A DNA stretch of 64,000 nucleotides, taken from Methylomagnum ishizawai (GTDB taxonomy: Bacteria > Pseudomonadota > Gammaproteobacteria > Methylococcales > Methylococcaceae). This document shows, in pieces, positions 29,329 through 41,652 of the stretch; the first letter of the stretch is position 1, and each line of letters begins with the position of its first letter. Below the pieces are notes generated by a model. That model ran no database searches. It was not told the origin of the DNA and saw only the letters and a program-made list of their open reading frames with translations. The translations under genes and the position numbers were made by a program. The stretch is from assembly GCF_900155475.1 (NCBI RefSeq), contig NZ_FXAM01000001.1, positions 979,501 to 1,043,500 on the forward strand. The letters are read 5' to 3'.

Positions 29329-30702
29329 ATGTCCATCCGCACCACCCTCGCCGCCGGGCTCGCCCTGCTCGCGCTCGCCACCGGCACCGAAGCCGCCACC
29401 AGCCGCCCCTCCTGGCTGGTGCAGAAAATCTACGCCTACAACCATCCCTTCGCCGCCAACTTGCCAGGGGAGTTGGCGACCAAGATGGACAAGATGACCC
29501 AGAGCGCTTTCTACTTCTACCGGGGCACGGCCCATCTGTTCTACACCGATATGGCGAACACAGCGGCTTGGCCGACCTCGTATTTCAGTAATTACCTAAC
29601 CGACGGGGCGTGGCTGGAAGGCGATATGCATATGCAGAACCTGGGCGGTTTCCGCGACGCCAACGGCAACGCGGTGTTCGACACCAATGATTTCGACGAG
29701 GCTTATTGGGGGCCCTATGTTTGGGATATCCGCCGCATGGCGGTCGCCATCGTCCTCGCCGCCAAGGAAAACGGCATTGCCAGCAGTGACCGCCAATCCC
29801 TGGTCAAGAATTTCGTCGATGCCTACCTCACCCAGATCGCCGCCTTCAAGGGCAACGACAACGAGAAGACCTGGCGCCTGACCACGGCCAACACCAACGG
29901 CGTGGTCAAGGATGCCATCCAGGCGGCGGATGCCAAGACCCGTTCCAACCTCCTGGCGAAATACACCGCCGTGACTTCCGGGGTGCGTCAATTCGTGGCG
30001 TCCAGCACCTTGCAACTGGTCAATGCCTCGACCCTGTCCGCCCTCAACGCGGCCATGCCCGGCTATATCGCTTCCATCGCTGCTTCCAAGCGCTATGCCA
30101 ATAGCTTCTACACCCTCAAGGGCGCGGCCCTGCGCTTGGGCGCGGGTACTGGCAGTCTGGGGCGCTACCGCTATTACCTGTTGATCGAAGGGCCGTCCAC
30201 CGCGACCAGCGACGACGTGATTCTGGAGATGAAGCAGGAATCCGACAGCGCGGTTGCCATCGCCGCGCCGGGCACTATGCCGGCCTCGGCCTATGGCTAT
30301 CACAACGGTGTCCGCGTCGCGATGAGCCATAAGGCCTTGCTGAACAACGCCGATGTGTTGGTGGGTTCCACCAGTATGAACGGCATGGCGTTCTACCTGC
30401 ACGAGCGTTCGCCGTACCAGGAGGATTTCGATTACACCTTGCTGACCACCTACACCAAGTTCAACGACGCGGTGAAATACATGGGGCAGGGGGTGGCGAA
30501 GAACCACGCCCTGGCGGACAAGGATTACGATTCCACCCTGATCGCTTCCAGCATGGATAAGGAAATCACCGATGTGATCGGCGCGAACGGCTCGGCCTTC
30601 AAGACCGAAATCCTCAACTTCGCCCTGGGCTATACCGCCCAGGTCGAGCAGGATTACGTCGATTTCGTCGCCGCCAAGAACAGCGGGGCCACCTTGTACT
30701 GA
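29329..30702 (+). CDS. Secreted DUF2252 family protein
   Basis: The ATG at 29329 has AAGGGGA upstream and starts a signal peptide (LAAGLALLALATGTEA, cut near ATS). The 457-residue product contains FYRGTAHLFYTDM, WLEGDMHMQNLGGFRDANGN and FDTNDFDEAYWGPYVWDIRRMA, then YRYYLLIEGP and LHERSPYQEDFDY. FYRG, GDxHxxNFG-like and DFDE blocks are the marks of DUF2252, which is distantly related to the protein-kinase/aminoglycoside-phosphotransferase fold. Most members are cytoplasmic, so the export signal is notable. Function is unknown. It is convergent with cinA, 7 bases away. Confidence 0.82.
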   Translation: MSIRTTLAAGLALLALATGTEAATSRPSWLVQKIYAYNHPFAANLPGELATKMDKMTQSAFYFYRGTAHLFYTDMANTAAWPTSYFSNYLTDGAWLEGDMHMQNLGGFRDANGNAVFDTNDFDEAYWGPYVWDIRRMAVAIVLAAKENGIASSDRQSLVKNFVDAYLTQIAAFKGNDNEKTWRLTTANTNGVVKDAIQAADAKTRSNLLAKYTAVTSGVRQFVASSTLQLVNASTLSALNAAMPGYIASIAASKRYANSFYTLKGAALRLGAGTGSLGRYRYYLLIEGPSTATSDDVILEMKQESDSAVAIAAPGTMPASAYGYHNGVRVAMSHKALLNNADVLVGSTSMNGMAFYLHERSPYQEDFDYTLLTTYTKFNDAVKYMGQGVAKNHALADKDYDSTLIASSMDKEITDVIGANGSAFKTEILNFALGYTAQVEQDYVDFVAAKNSGATLY

Positions 30703-30709
30703 GGCGGGT

Positions 30710-31924
30710 TCACCCGCCGGGCAAGCGCCGCCGCAAGAAATCCAAAGCCAACGCGGCGGCACCCAGCCGCTTGCGCTGCGGATTGCCCGAAACCACCCGG
30801 CTTTCCTGCCACAGCCGGTTCGATCCGGCCAGGGCGAAATGCACCGGGGCGGGGCCGGAACCTTCCTTGAGCGCGTCCGGCTCGGCCAATTGCACCAGCG
30901 CGAAATCCGCCCCGCTCCGCGCCAGGGCCATCACGGCCAGGGTGGCGGCGACCCGCGGGCCGTCGCCTTCCGGTTTCCCGCCTAGCCAGCGGTGCAGGGT
31001 TTCCGGGGGGGATGCGGCCAGCGTACCCAACAGCCATTCCCGCCCCGCGCAGCGGCTCGCCAACAGCCCGCCGCTCGCCGCCTCGACGATGAACAACTTG
31101 GCGCGGCGGGCGTCGAGATTCTTTCCGGCCACGGCTTCGAGGCCGCTGCCGGGTTCCTCGTCGCCGCCGATGGCGTAAACGGCTTCCCCAATCGCCGCCA
31201 TGGCCCGCCGCACCGTGGCTTCCCGTTGCTCCTCCGGGCAAGCCGCCGGGAACAGCAATTTCACCTGGTTCTCCGGCCCACCGGCCCGGAAACCCAAGCG
31301 CACGCCGGGCGGTAGTTCCACCGGCTCCAATAGCTCCTGCAAGGCCGATTCGCCGACGCCGACGGTGCGGAGGATCACCAGCTTTTCGGGGGCCAAGACG
31401 TAGCGCCGCGCCAAATCCGGTTTCACCCAGTGTCCGAACATGGCTTTCATCTCGGTCGGCACGCCCGGCATGAACACGAAGCGGCAACGCCCGGCCTGCA
31501 CCGCGAAACCGGGGGCCGTGCCCCACAGGTTGTCCAGCCGTTCCGCGCCTTGCGGTAACAAAGCCTGTTTGCGGTTGACGGCGGGCATGGGCCGACCCGA
31601 GCGGGCGAACCAAGCTTCGATCTGGCGCAGGGCTTCCGGGTCTTCCACCAAGGGCAGGTCGAAGGCGTGGGCGACGGCCTCGGCGGTGAGGTCGTCGCAG
31701 GTCGGCCCCAGGCCGCCGCTGCACAGGCAGAGGTCGGCGCGGGCCGAGATTTCGCGCAACAGGGAAACCAAGGCGTCGAGCCGGTCGCCCACGGCGCTGT
31801 GGCGGGCGATGTGGAAACCCATCGGCACCAGTTCCCGCGCCAGCCAGGCGGCGTTGGTGTCGGCGATTTCGCCGGTGACGACTTCGTCGCCTTGGGAGAA
31901 GATTTCGGCTAGGGGTGGGGTCAT
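30710..31924 (-). CDS. cinA: CinA-like protein with degenerate deamidase domain
   Basis: The 404-residue protein has the N-terminal MoaB/MogA-like COG1058 domain: IFSQGDEVVTGEIADTNAAWLARELVPMG, LCSGGLGPTCDDLTAEAVA, and FVFMPGVPTEMKAMF. This domain acts as ADP-ribose pyrophosphatase in some CinA proteins. The C-terminal NMN-deamidase (PncC) domain normally carries ESCTGG with a catalytic Ser; here the equivalent reads VEAASGGLLASR and the rest is weakly conserved, so deamidase activity is probably lost. It is monocistronic and divergent from the persulfide dioxygenase gene. Confidence 0.85.
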   Translation of the reverse strand: MTPPLAEIFSQGDEVVTGEIADTNAAWLARELVPMGFHIARHSAVGDRLDALVSLLREISARADLCLCSGGLGPTCDDLTAEAVAHAFDLPLVEDPEALRQIEAWFARSGRPMPAVNRKQALLPQGAERLDNLWGTAPGFAVQAGRCRFVFMPGVPTEMKAMFGHWVKPDLARRYVLAPEKLVILRTVGVGESALQELLEPVELPPGVRLGFRAGGPENQVKLLFPAACPEEQREATVRRAMAAIGEAVYAIGGDEEPGSGLEAVAGKNLDARRAKLFIVEAASGGLLASRCAGREWLLGTLAASPPETLHRWLGGKPEGDGPRVAATLAVMALARSGADFALVQLAEPDALKEGSGPAPVHFALAGSNRLWQESRVVSGNPQRKRLGAAALALDFLRRRLPGG

Positions 31925-32252
31925 GGCGGGCTATGGGGATGGGCTATGGAGAGTTGGATTATCCTGTATGCGCTGCATGTGGGCCAGCATGGAGGGCGGG
32001 GTACCGCTCCAGGCCCAAGCGGGATGATAGTGAAAGGCCCGGCCCGTCGCATGAAACGCGGATGGCGTTGCGCAGCGTTGCGTAGGCAACATATTGAAAC
32101 GAGTCATGCCCCTTTTCTCCCGCCATCCCATCCCATCGATCATTGGCCGGATTCCCGGTTCCACGCCGCGCCGGGCTTTGGCACGGAGCTTGTCTCTTTC
32201 TCCGCCATCAGCGCCGCCTGTCGTCACAGGCCCACCCCATTGGAGCAGCACC
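31925..32252. other. Divergent intergenic region, no gene seen
   Basis: This 328-base gap between cinA and the persulfide dioxygenase gene has open frames in it, but all have poor codon use and no ribosome-binding site. It should carry promoters for both sides. A short hairpin GTTGC-GTAG-GCAAC is visible near 32078-32091. No clear -35/-10 pair was found. Confidence 0.5.
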
Positions 32253-32957
32253 ATGATCTTCCGCCAACTCTTCGAAGCCGATACCTGCACCTACACCTAC
32301 CTTTTGGGCTGCGAACGCACCCACCGCGCGGTCTTGATCGACCCCGTCGCCAGCGAGTTGGAAACCTACGCCCGTTTGCTGGCCGAACTCGGCCTGACCC
32401 TGGTCTATACCCTGGAAACCCATGTCCACGCCGACCACATCACCGCGTCCGGCCTGCTGCGCGAGCGCTTCGGCAGCAAGAGCGTGGTCCATCGCGACGC
32501 CGGGGCGATGTGCGCCGACCTGTTGGTGACCGATGGCGTGCCCTTGCAGGTGGGCGACCTGGAATTCCGGGTGCTGCACACGCCCGGCCATACCGGCGGC
32601 TGCGTGAGCTACGCCATGGTCGACCGGGTGTTCACCGGCGACGCCTTGTTCATCGGCGGTTGCGGACGCACCGATTTCCAGCAGGGCGATGCCGGACGTT
32701 TGTACGACAGCATCCAGCGCCAGCTTTTCAATCTGCCGCCCGACACCCTGGTCTATCCCGGCCACGATTACGCCGGTAACACCGTCTCCACCATCGGCCA
32801 GGAAAGGGCCAAGAATCCCCGGCTCGGCAACGGCAAGACCCGCGAGGAATTCATCGGTCTGATGCGGGCCTTGGATTTGCCCTATCCCAAGTACATCGAC
32901 CAAGCCCTGCCCGCCAACCAGGCTTGTGGCCGGGCGCCCGTGCCGCGCCAGGGGTGA
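32253..32957 (+). CDS. Persulfide dioxygenase (ETHE1-like)
   Basis: The ATG at 32253 has TTGGAGCAG upstream; longer frames start in the non-coding leader. The 234-residue metallo-beta-lactamase-fold protein shows LETHVHADHITASG (THxHxDH metal motif), VLHTPGHTGGCVSY, FTGDALFIGGCGRTDFQQGDA and the terminal PGHDYAGNTVST. In this subfamily a single iron bound by two His and one Asp oxidises glutathione persulfide to sulfite. The sulfite exporter gene follows 40 bases later, which makes biological sense as a persulfide/sulfide detoxification pair. Confidence 0.9.
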   Translation: MIFRQLFEADTCTYTYLLGCERTHRAVLIDPVASELETYARLLAELGLTLVYTLETHVHADHITASGLLRERFGSKSVVHRDAGAMCADLLVTDGVPLQVGDLEFRVLHTPGHTGGCVSYAMVDRVFTGDALFIGGCGRTDFQQGDAGRLYDSIQRQLFNLPPDTLVYPGHDYAGNTVSTIGQERAKNPRLGNGKTREEFIGLMRALDLPYPKYIDQALPANQACGRAPVPRQG

Positions 32958-32997
32958 TGGCTTGCCTTGATGGCCGACCGGGGAGCCGGAGGTGGAT

Positions 32998-33900
32998 ATG
33001 GGCTTGATGCTGGGTTTGGCGGGGGTGATCGGCTTGTTGCTGGGCTTGCTCGGCGGCGGCGGGTCGATCCTCACGGTGCCGGTGCTGGTCTACGTGGCGG
33101 GACTCGATCCCAAGACCGCCATCGCGACTTCGCTGGTGGTGGTGGGCACCACCAGCCTGGTCGCCATGGTGGGCCATGCGCGGGGCGGGCGGGTGTGCTG
33201 GAAGAACGGCTATAGCTTCGGGCTGGCCGGGATGGCGGGGGCGTATGGCGGCGGGCGGCTGGCGGCCTATGTGCCGGGGCATATTTTGTTGCTGCTGTTC
33301 GCCCTGGTCATGCTGGCGACGGCGGCGGCGATGCTCAAGGGCCGGGGGCGCGAAACCCAGCCCCATACCGGCGGGCCGATCTGCCCCCGGCGTTTGAACC
33401 TGCCCGCCGTGTTGTTCGATGGCTTCCTGGTCGGCGCTTTGAACGGGCTGGTCGGGGTGGGCGGCGGTTTCGTGATCGTGCCGGCCTTGAACCTGTTGGG
33501 CGGCTTGCCCATGCACGCGGCGGTGGGGACTTCGCTCCTGGTCATCGCCATGAATTCGGCGGCGGCGCTGGCGGGCTACGCCAGCCATGTCAGCTTCGAT
33601 CCGCATTTGGTGATGCTGTTCACCGGGGCGGCGGTGGTGGGGAGCGTGGTCGGCGGCTGGCTGTCCAAGCGGATCAGCGGCAACGCGCTCAGGCGCGGCT
33701 TCGGGGTGTTCGTCATCGCCATCGCCGCCTATTTGCTCCACCGCGAATTGAGTTGGGCGGTGGTGGACGAGGTCCGGCGGGTGGTGCTGGAACACCGGGA
33801 TTTCTTCTGGGGTTTGATGACCGCCCTCGCCATCTTGGCGTTATATTGGCTGCGGGGCTTGATCCACCACCACCGCCCGCTGGGCGGGCAGGCGCGTTGA
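32998..33900 (+). CDS. TauE/SafE family sulfite/anion exporter
   Basis: I choose the ATG at 32998 (GGAGG five bases before); a GTG at 32992 is equally possible. The 300-residue membrane protein has about eight helices and two TauE half-repeats, each with the glycine-rich motif: LLGLLGGGGSILTVPVLVY near the N-terminus and ALNGLVGVGGGFVIVPAL in the middle, each followed by AIATSLVVVGTTSL or AAVGTSLLVIAMNS. Family members export sulfite, sulfonates or other small organic anions. Its place behind the persulfide dioxygenase supports sulfite as substrate. The C-terminus ends in a His-rich tail (LIHHHRPLGG). Confidence 0.88.
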   Translation: MGLMLGLAGVIGLLLGLLGGGGSILTVPVLVYVAGLDPKTAIATSLVVVGTTSLVAMVGHARGGRVCWKNGYSFGLAGMAGAYGGGRLAAYVPGHILLLLFALVMLATAAAMLKGRGRETQPHTGGPICPRRLNLPAVLFDGFLVGALNGLVGVGGGFVIVPALNLLGGLPMHAAVGTSLLVIAMNSAAALAGYASHVSFDPHLVMLFTGAAVVGSVVGGWLSKRISGNALRRGFGVFVIAIAAYLLHRELSWAVVDEVRRVVLEHRDFFWGLMTALAILALYWLRGLIHHHRPLGGQAR

Positions 33901-33970
33901 TGCCCTGGGGCGCGGGGCGGTTCCCGCTCCGTTTGCATAACCATAACGATCTTCGCACGACACCATACCC

Positions 33971-34477
33971 ATGAACACCAGACTCTTTCCCTGTATCGCC
34001 CTGGCTTTGTCCCTGGCCGCCTGCGGTCCCGCCTCCACACCCGGAACCGCGGGCGGCGGCGGCGAGGCCAAAATCGTGGGGCTGGTCCTCACCGAGGACG
34101 GGCCGGCCCGCCAGGGCCACATCGAAGCCAAAGACCGCGACGGTGCCGTGGTGGCCCAGGCCGACATCGGCGGTGACGCCCATTACAGCCTGAGAATCCC
34201 GGCGGGCGTGGCCTATCCCGTGGTGCTGAGCGCCACGGCGGCGGGGGCCGCGGCTCCGTTGAAGGCCGCCGTCACCAGCGATCTGGTTGCCGACCAGGAT
34301 ATCAGTCCCGTCACCACCTTGGTGGTCGATACCGCCCTGGGCCTGGGCGGACTGACCGAGGCCAACCTCGCCAAGGCCGCCGGGGCCGCCATCGCCCAGC
34401 GCAAAAGCTCGGGCGGTTCCGGCGGTTCGGCGGGTTTCAAGGGAGATTCCACCCAACAATACGGCGGCTGGCATTAA
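33971..34477 (+). CDS. Putative lipoprotein with carboxypeptidase-regulatory-like domain
   Basis: The 168-residue product has a lipoprotein signal (LALSLAACGPAS, lipobox LAAC). The following residues 35-85 (IVGLVLTEDGPARQGHIEAKDRDGAVVAQADIGGDAHYSL-type pattern) read as a small Ig-like beta-sandwich of the carboxypeptidase-regulatory type. The C-terminus is a Ser/Gly-rich linker and ends in QQYGGWH. No enzyme motif is visible. It lies 70 bases after the exporter on the same strand. Function is unknown. Confidence 0.7.
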   Translation: MNTRLFPCIALALSLAACGPASTPGTAGGGGEAKIVGLVLTEDGPARQGHIEAKDRDGAVVAQADIGGDAHYSLRIPAGVAYPVVLSATAAGAAAPLKAAVTSDLVADQDISPVTTLVVDTALGLGGLTEANLAKAAGAAIAQRKSSGGSGGSAGFKGDSTQQYGGWH

Positions 34478-34606
34478 GTCCGGTCCGGTGCGGCTTGGGG
34501 GCCGGCGGCAGCCGCGATATGGTCACGGGTTCCGCCCAACGCCGTGTCGCGCCTTTTTTGCCGGGATTGGCTATGCTTCGGAGGTTCCGAACCTATCCCC
34601 ATCCCT

Positions 34607-38563
<3,957 letters not shown>

Positions 38564-39117
38564 AAGCGTTGGGGATTTTGCCGATATTCACTTTCCGGTT
38601 TCGCCGGACTTACCCATGGAGAAGCCAAGGCCCGTGTCCGGGAAAGGGTATTTATGATCCATTCCACAAAAGCGGCTCCTGCACCGGAATACCCGGTATT
38701 TATACGGTGCCTGGGGTTTTCTGGGATCGGCGATGTTCCAGCCCACGCGTATGGGGCCGGGACTGGGTTCCGGGAGGCGGGCGGGGTGTCCCCAACGAGG
38801 GACGGATTGGCGTCGCCGCCAATGTCTACGACGCCTGGGCAGTGTCCGCTCCCACCGGCGGGCTTGGCTTTCCGAGAACGCCATAGCCTATATCCCAGCC
38901 CAGGCGGCGCAGGTTTTTGATCCATCCCTGGTGCCACCCTTCGTCGGACTGATGCCGGAATTACTCAGAATCGGGGCGTGGTCCCAATAGCCGCTGTGGC
39001 GTTTGCGTTGGGGTATTTTGTTAATATGGAATGGATATATCCGCTTTTATACAGTCGTTGGGCAATGCCTTGAACGCGCCTTTTTAGGAACCCCGGACCC
39101 AATCACAGGAATATGCT
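38564..39117. other. Gene-poor spacer with nested palindrome
   Basis: No open frame in this 554-base stretch has a ribosome-binding site or protein-like composition. It holds a nested inverted repeat: GCACCG (38681-38686) with CGGTGC (38705-38710), and inside it AATACC-C-GGTATT (38688-38700). GGTATTTAT occurs twice (38647-38655 and 38696-38704). An AT-rich stretch around 39010-39060 may hold the promoter of the next gene. It may be an eroded gene or a structured leader. Confidence 0.45.
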
Positions 39118-40008
39118 ATGACAGCCGCACACGTACTCTTGGTCGAGGACGAGGAAATTATCGCCACCATCATCACCGAATTCCTCGGTTCCAGAGGTAT
39201 CCAGGTGAGCGCCGTGGCGGATGGGGAACAGGCTTGGGCCTTGTTGCGGGGCGGCGATCCACCTTATGAAACCATCCTGTTGGACCGGGACTTGCCGGGG
39301 ATCAGCGGCATGGAATTATTGCAGCGGATCAAAACCACGGCCCAGCTCAGCCAGATTCCGGTGGTGATGGAAACCTCCAGCAATGACGCCAAGAGTATCC
39401 AGGAGGGTTTGGACCGGGGGGCTTATTATTATCTGACCAAGCCGTTCCAACCCGATGTCCTGCTCGCCATCGTCAACGCCGCCGTCGGACAGTACCGGGA
39501 TTACCGGCGGATGCGGGAAACCCTGGAAAAAGCCGAGCGGACCTTGCTGTTCATGGAATCTGGGCGGTTCCGCTTCCGTAGCTTGGCGCAGGCGCAGGCG
39601 CTGGCCGGAGGGCTGGCCCAGGCCTGTCCCGAACCCTTGCGGGCGGCGGCGGGCTTGCAGGAGTTGCTGATCAACGCGGTGGAGCATGGCAATCTCGGCG
39701 TTTCCTACCAGGAGAAATCCGCATTGATCCTGGCCGGACGCTTGCAGGAGGAATGCGAGCGGCGGTTGGGCTTGCCGGAACACCGGGACAAGACGGTCGA
39801 GGTCGTGGTGGAGCGCGGGGCCGACCGGCTGAGTTTCACCATCAGCGACCAGGGCGCGGGCTTCGATTGGCACAAATACCTGGATTTCGATCCGGGGCGC
39901 ATTTTCGACCCCAATGGCCGGGGTATCGCCCTGGCCCGTAAAATCAGCTTCGACCAGGTGGACTATCTCGGCGATGGCAGTACCGTGCAGGCCGTGGTCA
40001 AGCTCTAA
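39118..40008 (+). CDS. Response regulator fused to a HATPase (RsbW-like) domain
   Basis: The 296-residue protein begins with a receiver (VLLVEDEEII, phospho-acceptor Asp56 in LLDRDLPG, Lys108 in YLTKPF). After a linker (RRMRETLEKAERTLLFME) comes an ATP-binding domain of the anti-sigma-factor type: GLQELLINAVEHGNLG (N box), LSFTISDQGAGFDW (G1) and DPNGRGIALARKI (G2). No HisKA helix is present, so it resembles RsbW/SpoIIAB-like switch kinases under receiver control. It could act on an anti-sigma antagonist, or as an output of the hybrid kinase 554 bases upstream; neither partner is proven. Such REC-HATPase_c_2 proteins are known in proteobacteria but mostly unstudied. Confidence 0.85.
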   Translation: MTAAHVLLVEDEEIIATIITEFLGSRGIQVSAVADGEQAWALLRGGDPPYETILLDRDLPGISGMELLQRIKTTAQLSQIPVVMETSSNDAKSIQEGLDRGAYYYLTKPFQPDVLLAIVNAAVGQYRDYRRMRETLEKAERTLLFMESGRFRFRSLAQAQALAGGLAQACPEPLRAAAGLQELLINAVEHGNLGVSYQEKSALILAGRLQEECERRLGLPEHRDKTVEVVVERGADRLSFTISDQGAGFDWHKYLDFDPGRIFDPNGRGIALARKISFDQVDYLGDGSTVQAVVKL

Positions 40009-40042
40009 TCCTTCCCTTCCTACTCCGCTTCAGGATTCCCTC

Positions 40043-40492
40043 ATGACCCCATCGATCCGCCGCGCCGAGCCGCGTGATATGGACGGACTCGTCCGCCTGC
40101 TCGAAACCCTGTTTTCCATCGAGGCCGATTTCGCCTGCGACGCCGATAAGCAGCGGCGCGGCCTGGAACTGTTGATCGCCAGCGCCAAGGATTGCGTGTT
40201 GGTGGCGGAGTCCGGGGGTGGGGTGGTGGGCATGTGTTCGGTGCAGGGGGTGGTGTCCACCGCCGAAGGCGGGCCGGTGGGCTGGGTGGAGGATGTGGTG
40301 GTGGCCCCGGATCACGCGGGGCGGGGGATCGGTCGCCAGTTGCTGGCGGCGGCGGAGGCCTGGGCGGTGGAACAGGGCTGGACTCGGTTGCAATTGCTGG
40401 CCGACCGCAATAACGCGGCGGCTTTGGGATTCTATGGGCATTTGGGGTGGGGGCGCACCGAACTGGTGGCGCTCAGGAAATATCCCGGTTGA
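40043..40492 (+). CDS. GNAT family N-acetyltransferase
   Basis: The start is the ATG at 40043 (MTPSIRRAEPRDMDGLVRLLE), a standard GNAT beginning; the open frame upstream overlaps the previous gene and is a shadow. The 149-residue protein shows VEDVVVAPDHAGRGIGRQLLAAAEAWA (acetyl-CoA motif A, R/QxxGxG/A form) and LLADRNNAAALGFYGHLGW (motif B). The substrate (small molecule or protein N-terminus) cannot be read. It lies 34 bases after the REC-HATPase gene, perhaps in the same transcript, and ends at a strong hairpin. Confidence 0.9.
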   Translation: MTPSIRRAEPRDMDGLVRLLETLFSIEADFACDADKQRRGLELLIASAKDCVLVAESGGGVVGMCSVQGVVSTAEGGPVGWVEDVVVAPDHAGRGIGRQLLAAAEAWAVEQGWTRLQLLADRNNAAALGFYGHLGWGRTELVALRKYPG

Positions 40493-40498
40493 CGGGAA

Positions 40499-40538
40499 CC
40501 CGCGGGGTCCGGTTGGCGTGGCAGCCGGACCCCGCGGG
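40499..40538. terminator. Strong hairpin terminator between convergent genes
   Basis: CCCGCGGGGTCCGG (40499-40512) and CCGGACCCCGCGGG (40525-40538) form a perfect 14-bp stem with a 12-base loop, followed by ATTTTA. It sits between the GNAT gene and the convergent secreted-protein gene, so it may end both transcripts. Confidence 0.75.
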
Positions 40539-40579
40539 ATTTTATGCCGGGCGTCCTTTGGAGCGGTGCCCAGGCGCGG

Positions 40580-41347
40580 TTACTTGGCGGTCACGTCCAC
40601 CTGGACCTGGAAGTTCGCGCTGTGCTTGGCGGCTGCGTAGTCGTTGCCGCCGATGACGAAGGTCAGCGCGTTCATGGTGTTGTCCTTCTTGTCCAACTTG
40701 ACCGTCTGGGCAACGATGACTTTCTTGAGGGGGGAGGCTGGTGCGGAACTAACGGCTTCCAAGCCATGGCCATCCAGGGTCGACCACCAGTTGCGGTAGT
40801 TGCCGCTGCCGACCGGGTCTTCATAGCTCTCGTTGGGCTGGAAGGCGTTGGGATACCAGTGGCTCTGGGCGCTGGTCTGGTCGACCCCGCGCCATACGGT
40901 GGTGGCGGGCACCAAGTCGTCGTCGGCGTCGGCCACGTCGTGGTTGCCGTCGTCCAGGCGGCTCACGCTGATCCTCACGGTGGCGCGGGTGTAGCCCGCC
41001 GCGCGCAGGGCGGTCAGGTCCACCAAGCCCCATTTGCTGTTATGGGTCCAACCCAGCAGGGTCTTTTCGCCGTCGCCGTTGGCGTCGTAGTTGAGGTCGC
41101 CGAACCAGGACTTGGAGGCGGTCTTGCCCACGGTGGAGGTGATCGTATCGCCCAGGACCGGCAGTACGTCGTCGCTCTTGGCCGAGGCCGAGCCGCTGCC
41201 GTCGAAGTAGAAGCCCAGGTGATAGGGAATGCCCACGCCGCCGGAACTCGGCAGCAGGTAGACCGTGGGTTCCCCGGCCTGGGCGGACATGGAAAACACG
41301 GAGGCGGCGGCCAGAACGGAAGCGCAAAGGAAATGATGTTTGCTCAT
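40580..41347 (-). CDS. Secreted protein, CorA/MopE-like copper-binding candidate
   Basis: The 255-residue protein has a signal peptide (SVLAAASVFSMSAQA, cut before GEPTV). The mature part is rich in Asp, Gly, Ser and Trp and has no Cys. It contains GWTHNSKWG with Trp100-x-His102, the same Trp-x-His spacing as the kynurenine-x-His copper site described for methanotroph MopE; SHWYPN (His163) could be the second ligand. NYDANGDGEK looks like a calcium-binding loop. The upstream gene on the same strand encodes a di-heme cytochrome c of the peroxidase type, as in the known CorA/CorB and MopE/SACCP pairs. The match is my inference from motif and context; simple secreted beta-protein is the alternative. 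Confidence 0.55.
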   Translation of the reverse strand: MSKHHFLCASVLAAASVFSMSAQAGEPTVYLLPSSGGVGIPYHLGFYFDGSGSASAKSDDVLPVLGDTITSTVGKTASKSWFGDLNYDANGDGEKTLLGWTHNSKWGLVDLTALRAAGYTRATVRISVSRLDDGNHDVADADDDLVPATTVWRGVDQTSAQSHWYPNAFQPNESYEDPVGSGNYRNWWSTLDGHGLEAVSSAPASPLKKVIVAQTVKLDKKDNTMNALTFVIGGNDYAAAKHSANFQVQVDVTAK

Positions 41348-41418
41348 GGGTTTCTCGAGTCAAAAATTGTTATGTGGAAACCAGGGGCGTGCCCATTCGG
41401 CCCGCAGACCCGGTCCTT

Positions 41419-41465
41419 GCTGATAACACAAGAAACGTACCATTAGTGGTCGCTGATAAAACAAG
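41419..41465. promoter_or_regulatory. Direct repeats, candidate operator of the secreted-protein gene
   Basis: GCTGATAACACAAG (41419-41432) and GCTGATAAAACAAG (41452-41465) match at 13 of 14 positions and are 33 bp apart, about three helical turns. They lie 72-118 bases upstream of the secreted-protein ATG (41347, minus strand). Paired, phased direct repeats suggest binding of a regulator dimer. Confidence 0.45.
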
Positions 41466-41572
41466 GGCTTGGTCCGGGCCGAACGCTCCATGACCGTATA
41501 AATCACGTGTTTTATTGGGTTTTATGCCGCATAGTCCGTTGGGGGCATGTCCGGCGTGCCCGCGGCAATCGG

Positions 41573-41612
41573 GCCACCCGCCGTCCGGGGCCTGCCGGAC
41601 CGGCGGGCGGCA
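41573..41612 (-). terminator. Hairpin downstream of the cytochrome gene
   Basis: GCCACCCGCCGTCCGG (41573-41588) can pair with the run CCGGACCGGCGGGCGGC (41595-41611) with one mismatch and one bulge. It lies 40-80 bases past the cytochrome stop. No T-run follows, so it may slow or end transcription only in part. Confidence 0.4.
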
Positions 41613-41652
41613 CCGCTGGCGATGGGATAGGGGAAATGACATGAACCCTTAT

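Larger units (their letters stand above)
41348..41652. other. Intergenic region between cytochrome and secreted-protein genes
   Basis: This 305-base gap separates two minus-strand genes and holds the hairpin at 41573-41612 and the direct repeats at 41419-41465, described separately. No gene is seen. Its central part is distinctly AT-richer than the surroundings and is the likely promoter of the secreted-protein gene. Confidence 0.5.
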
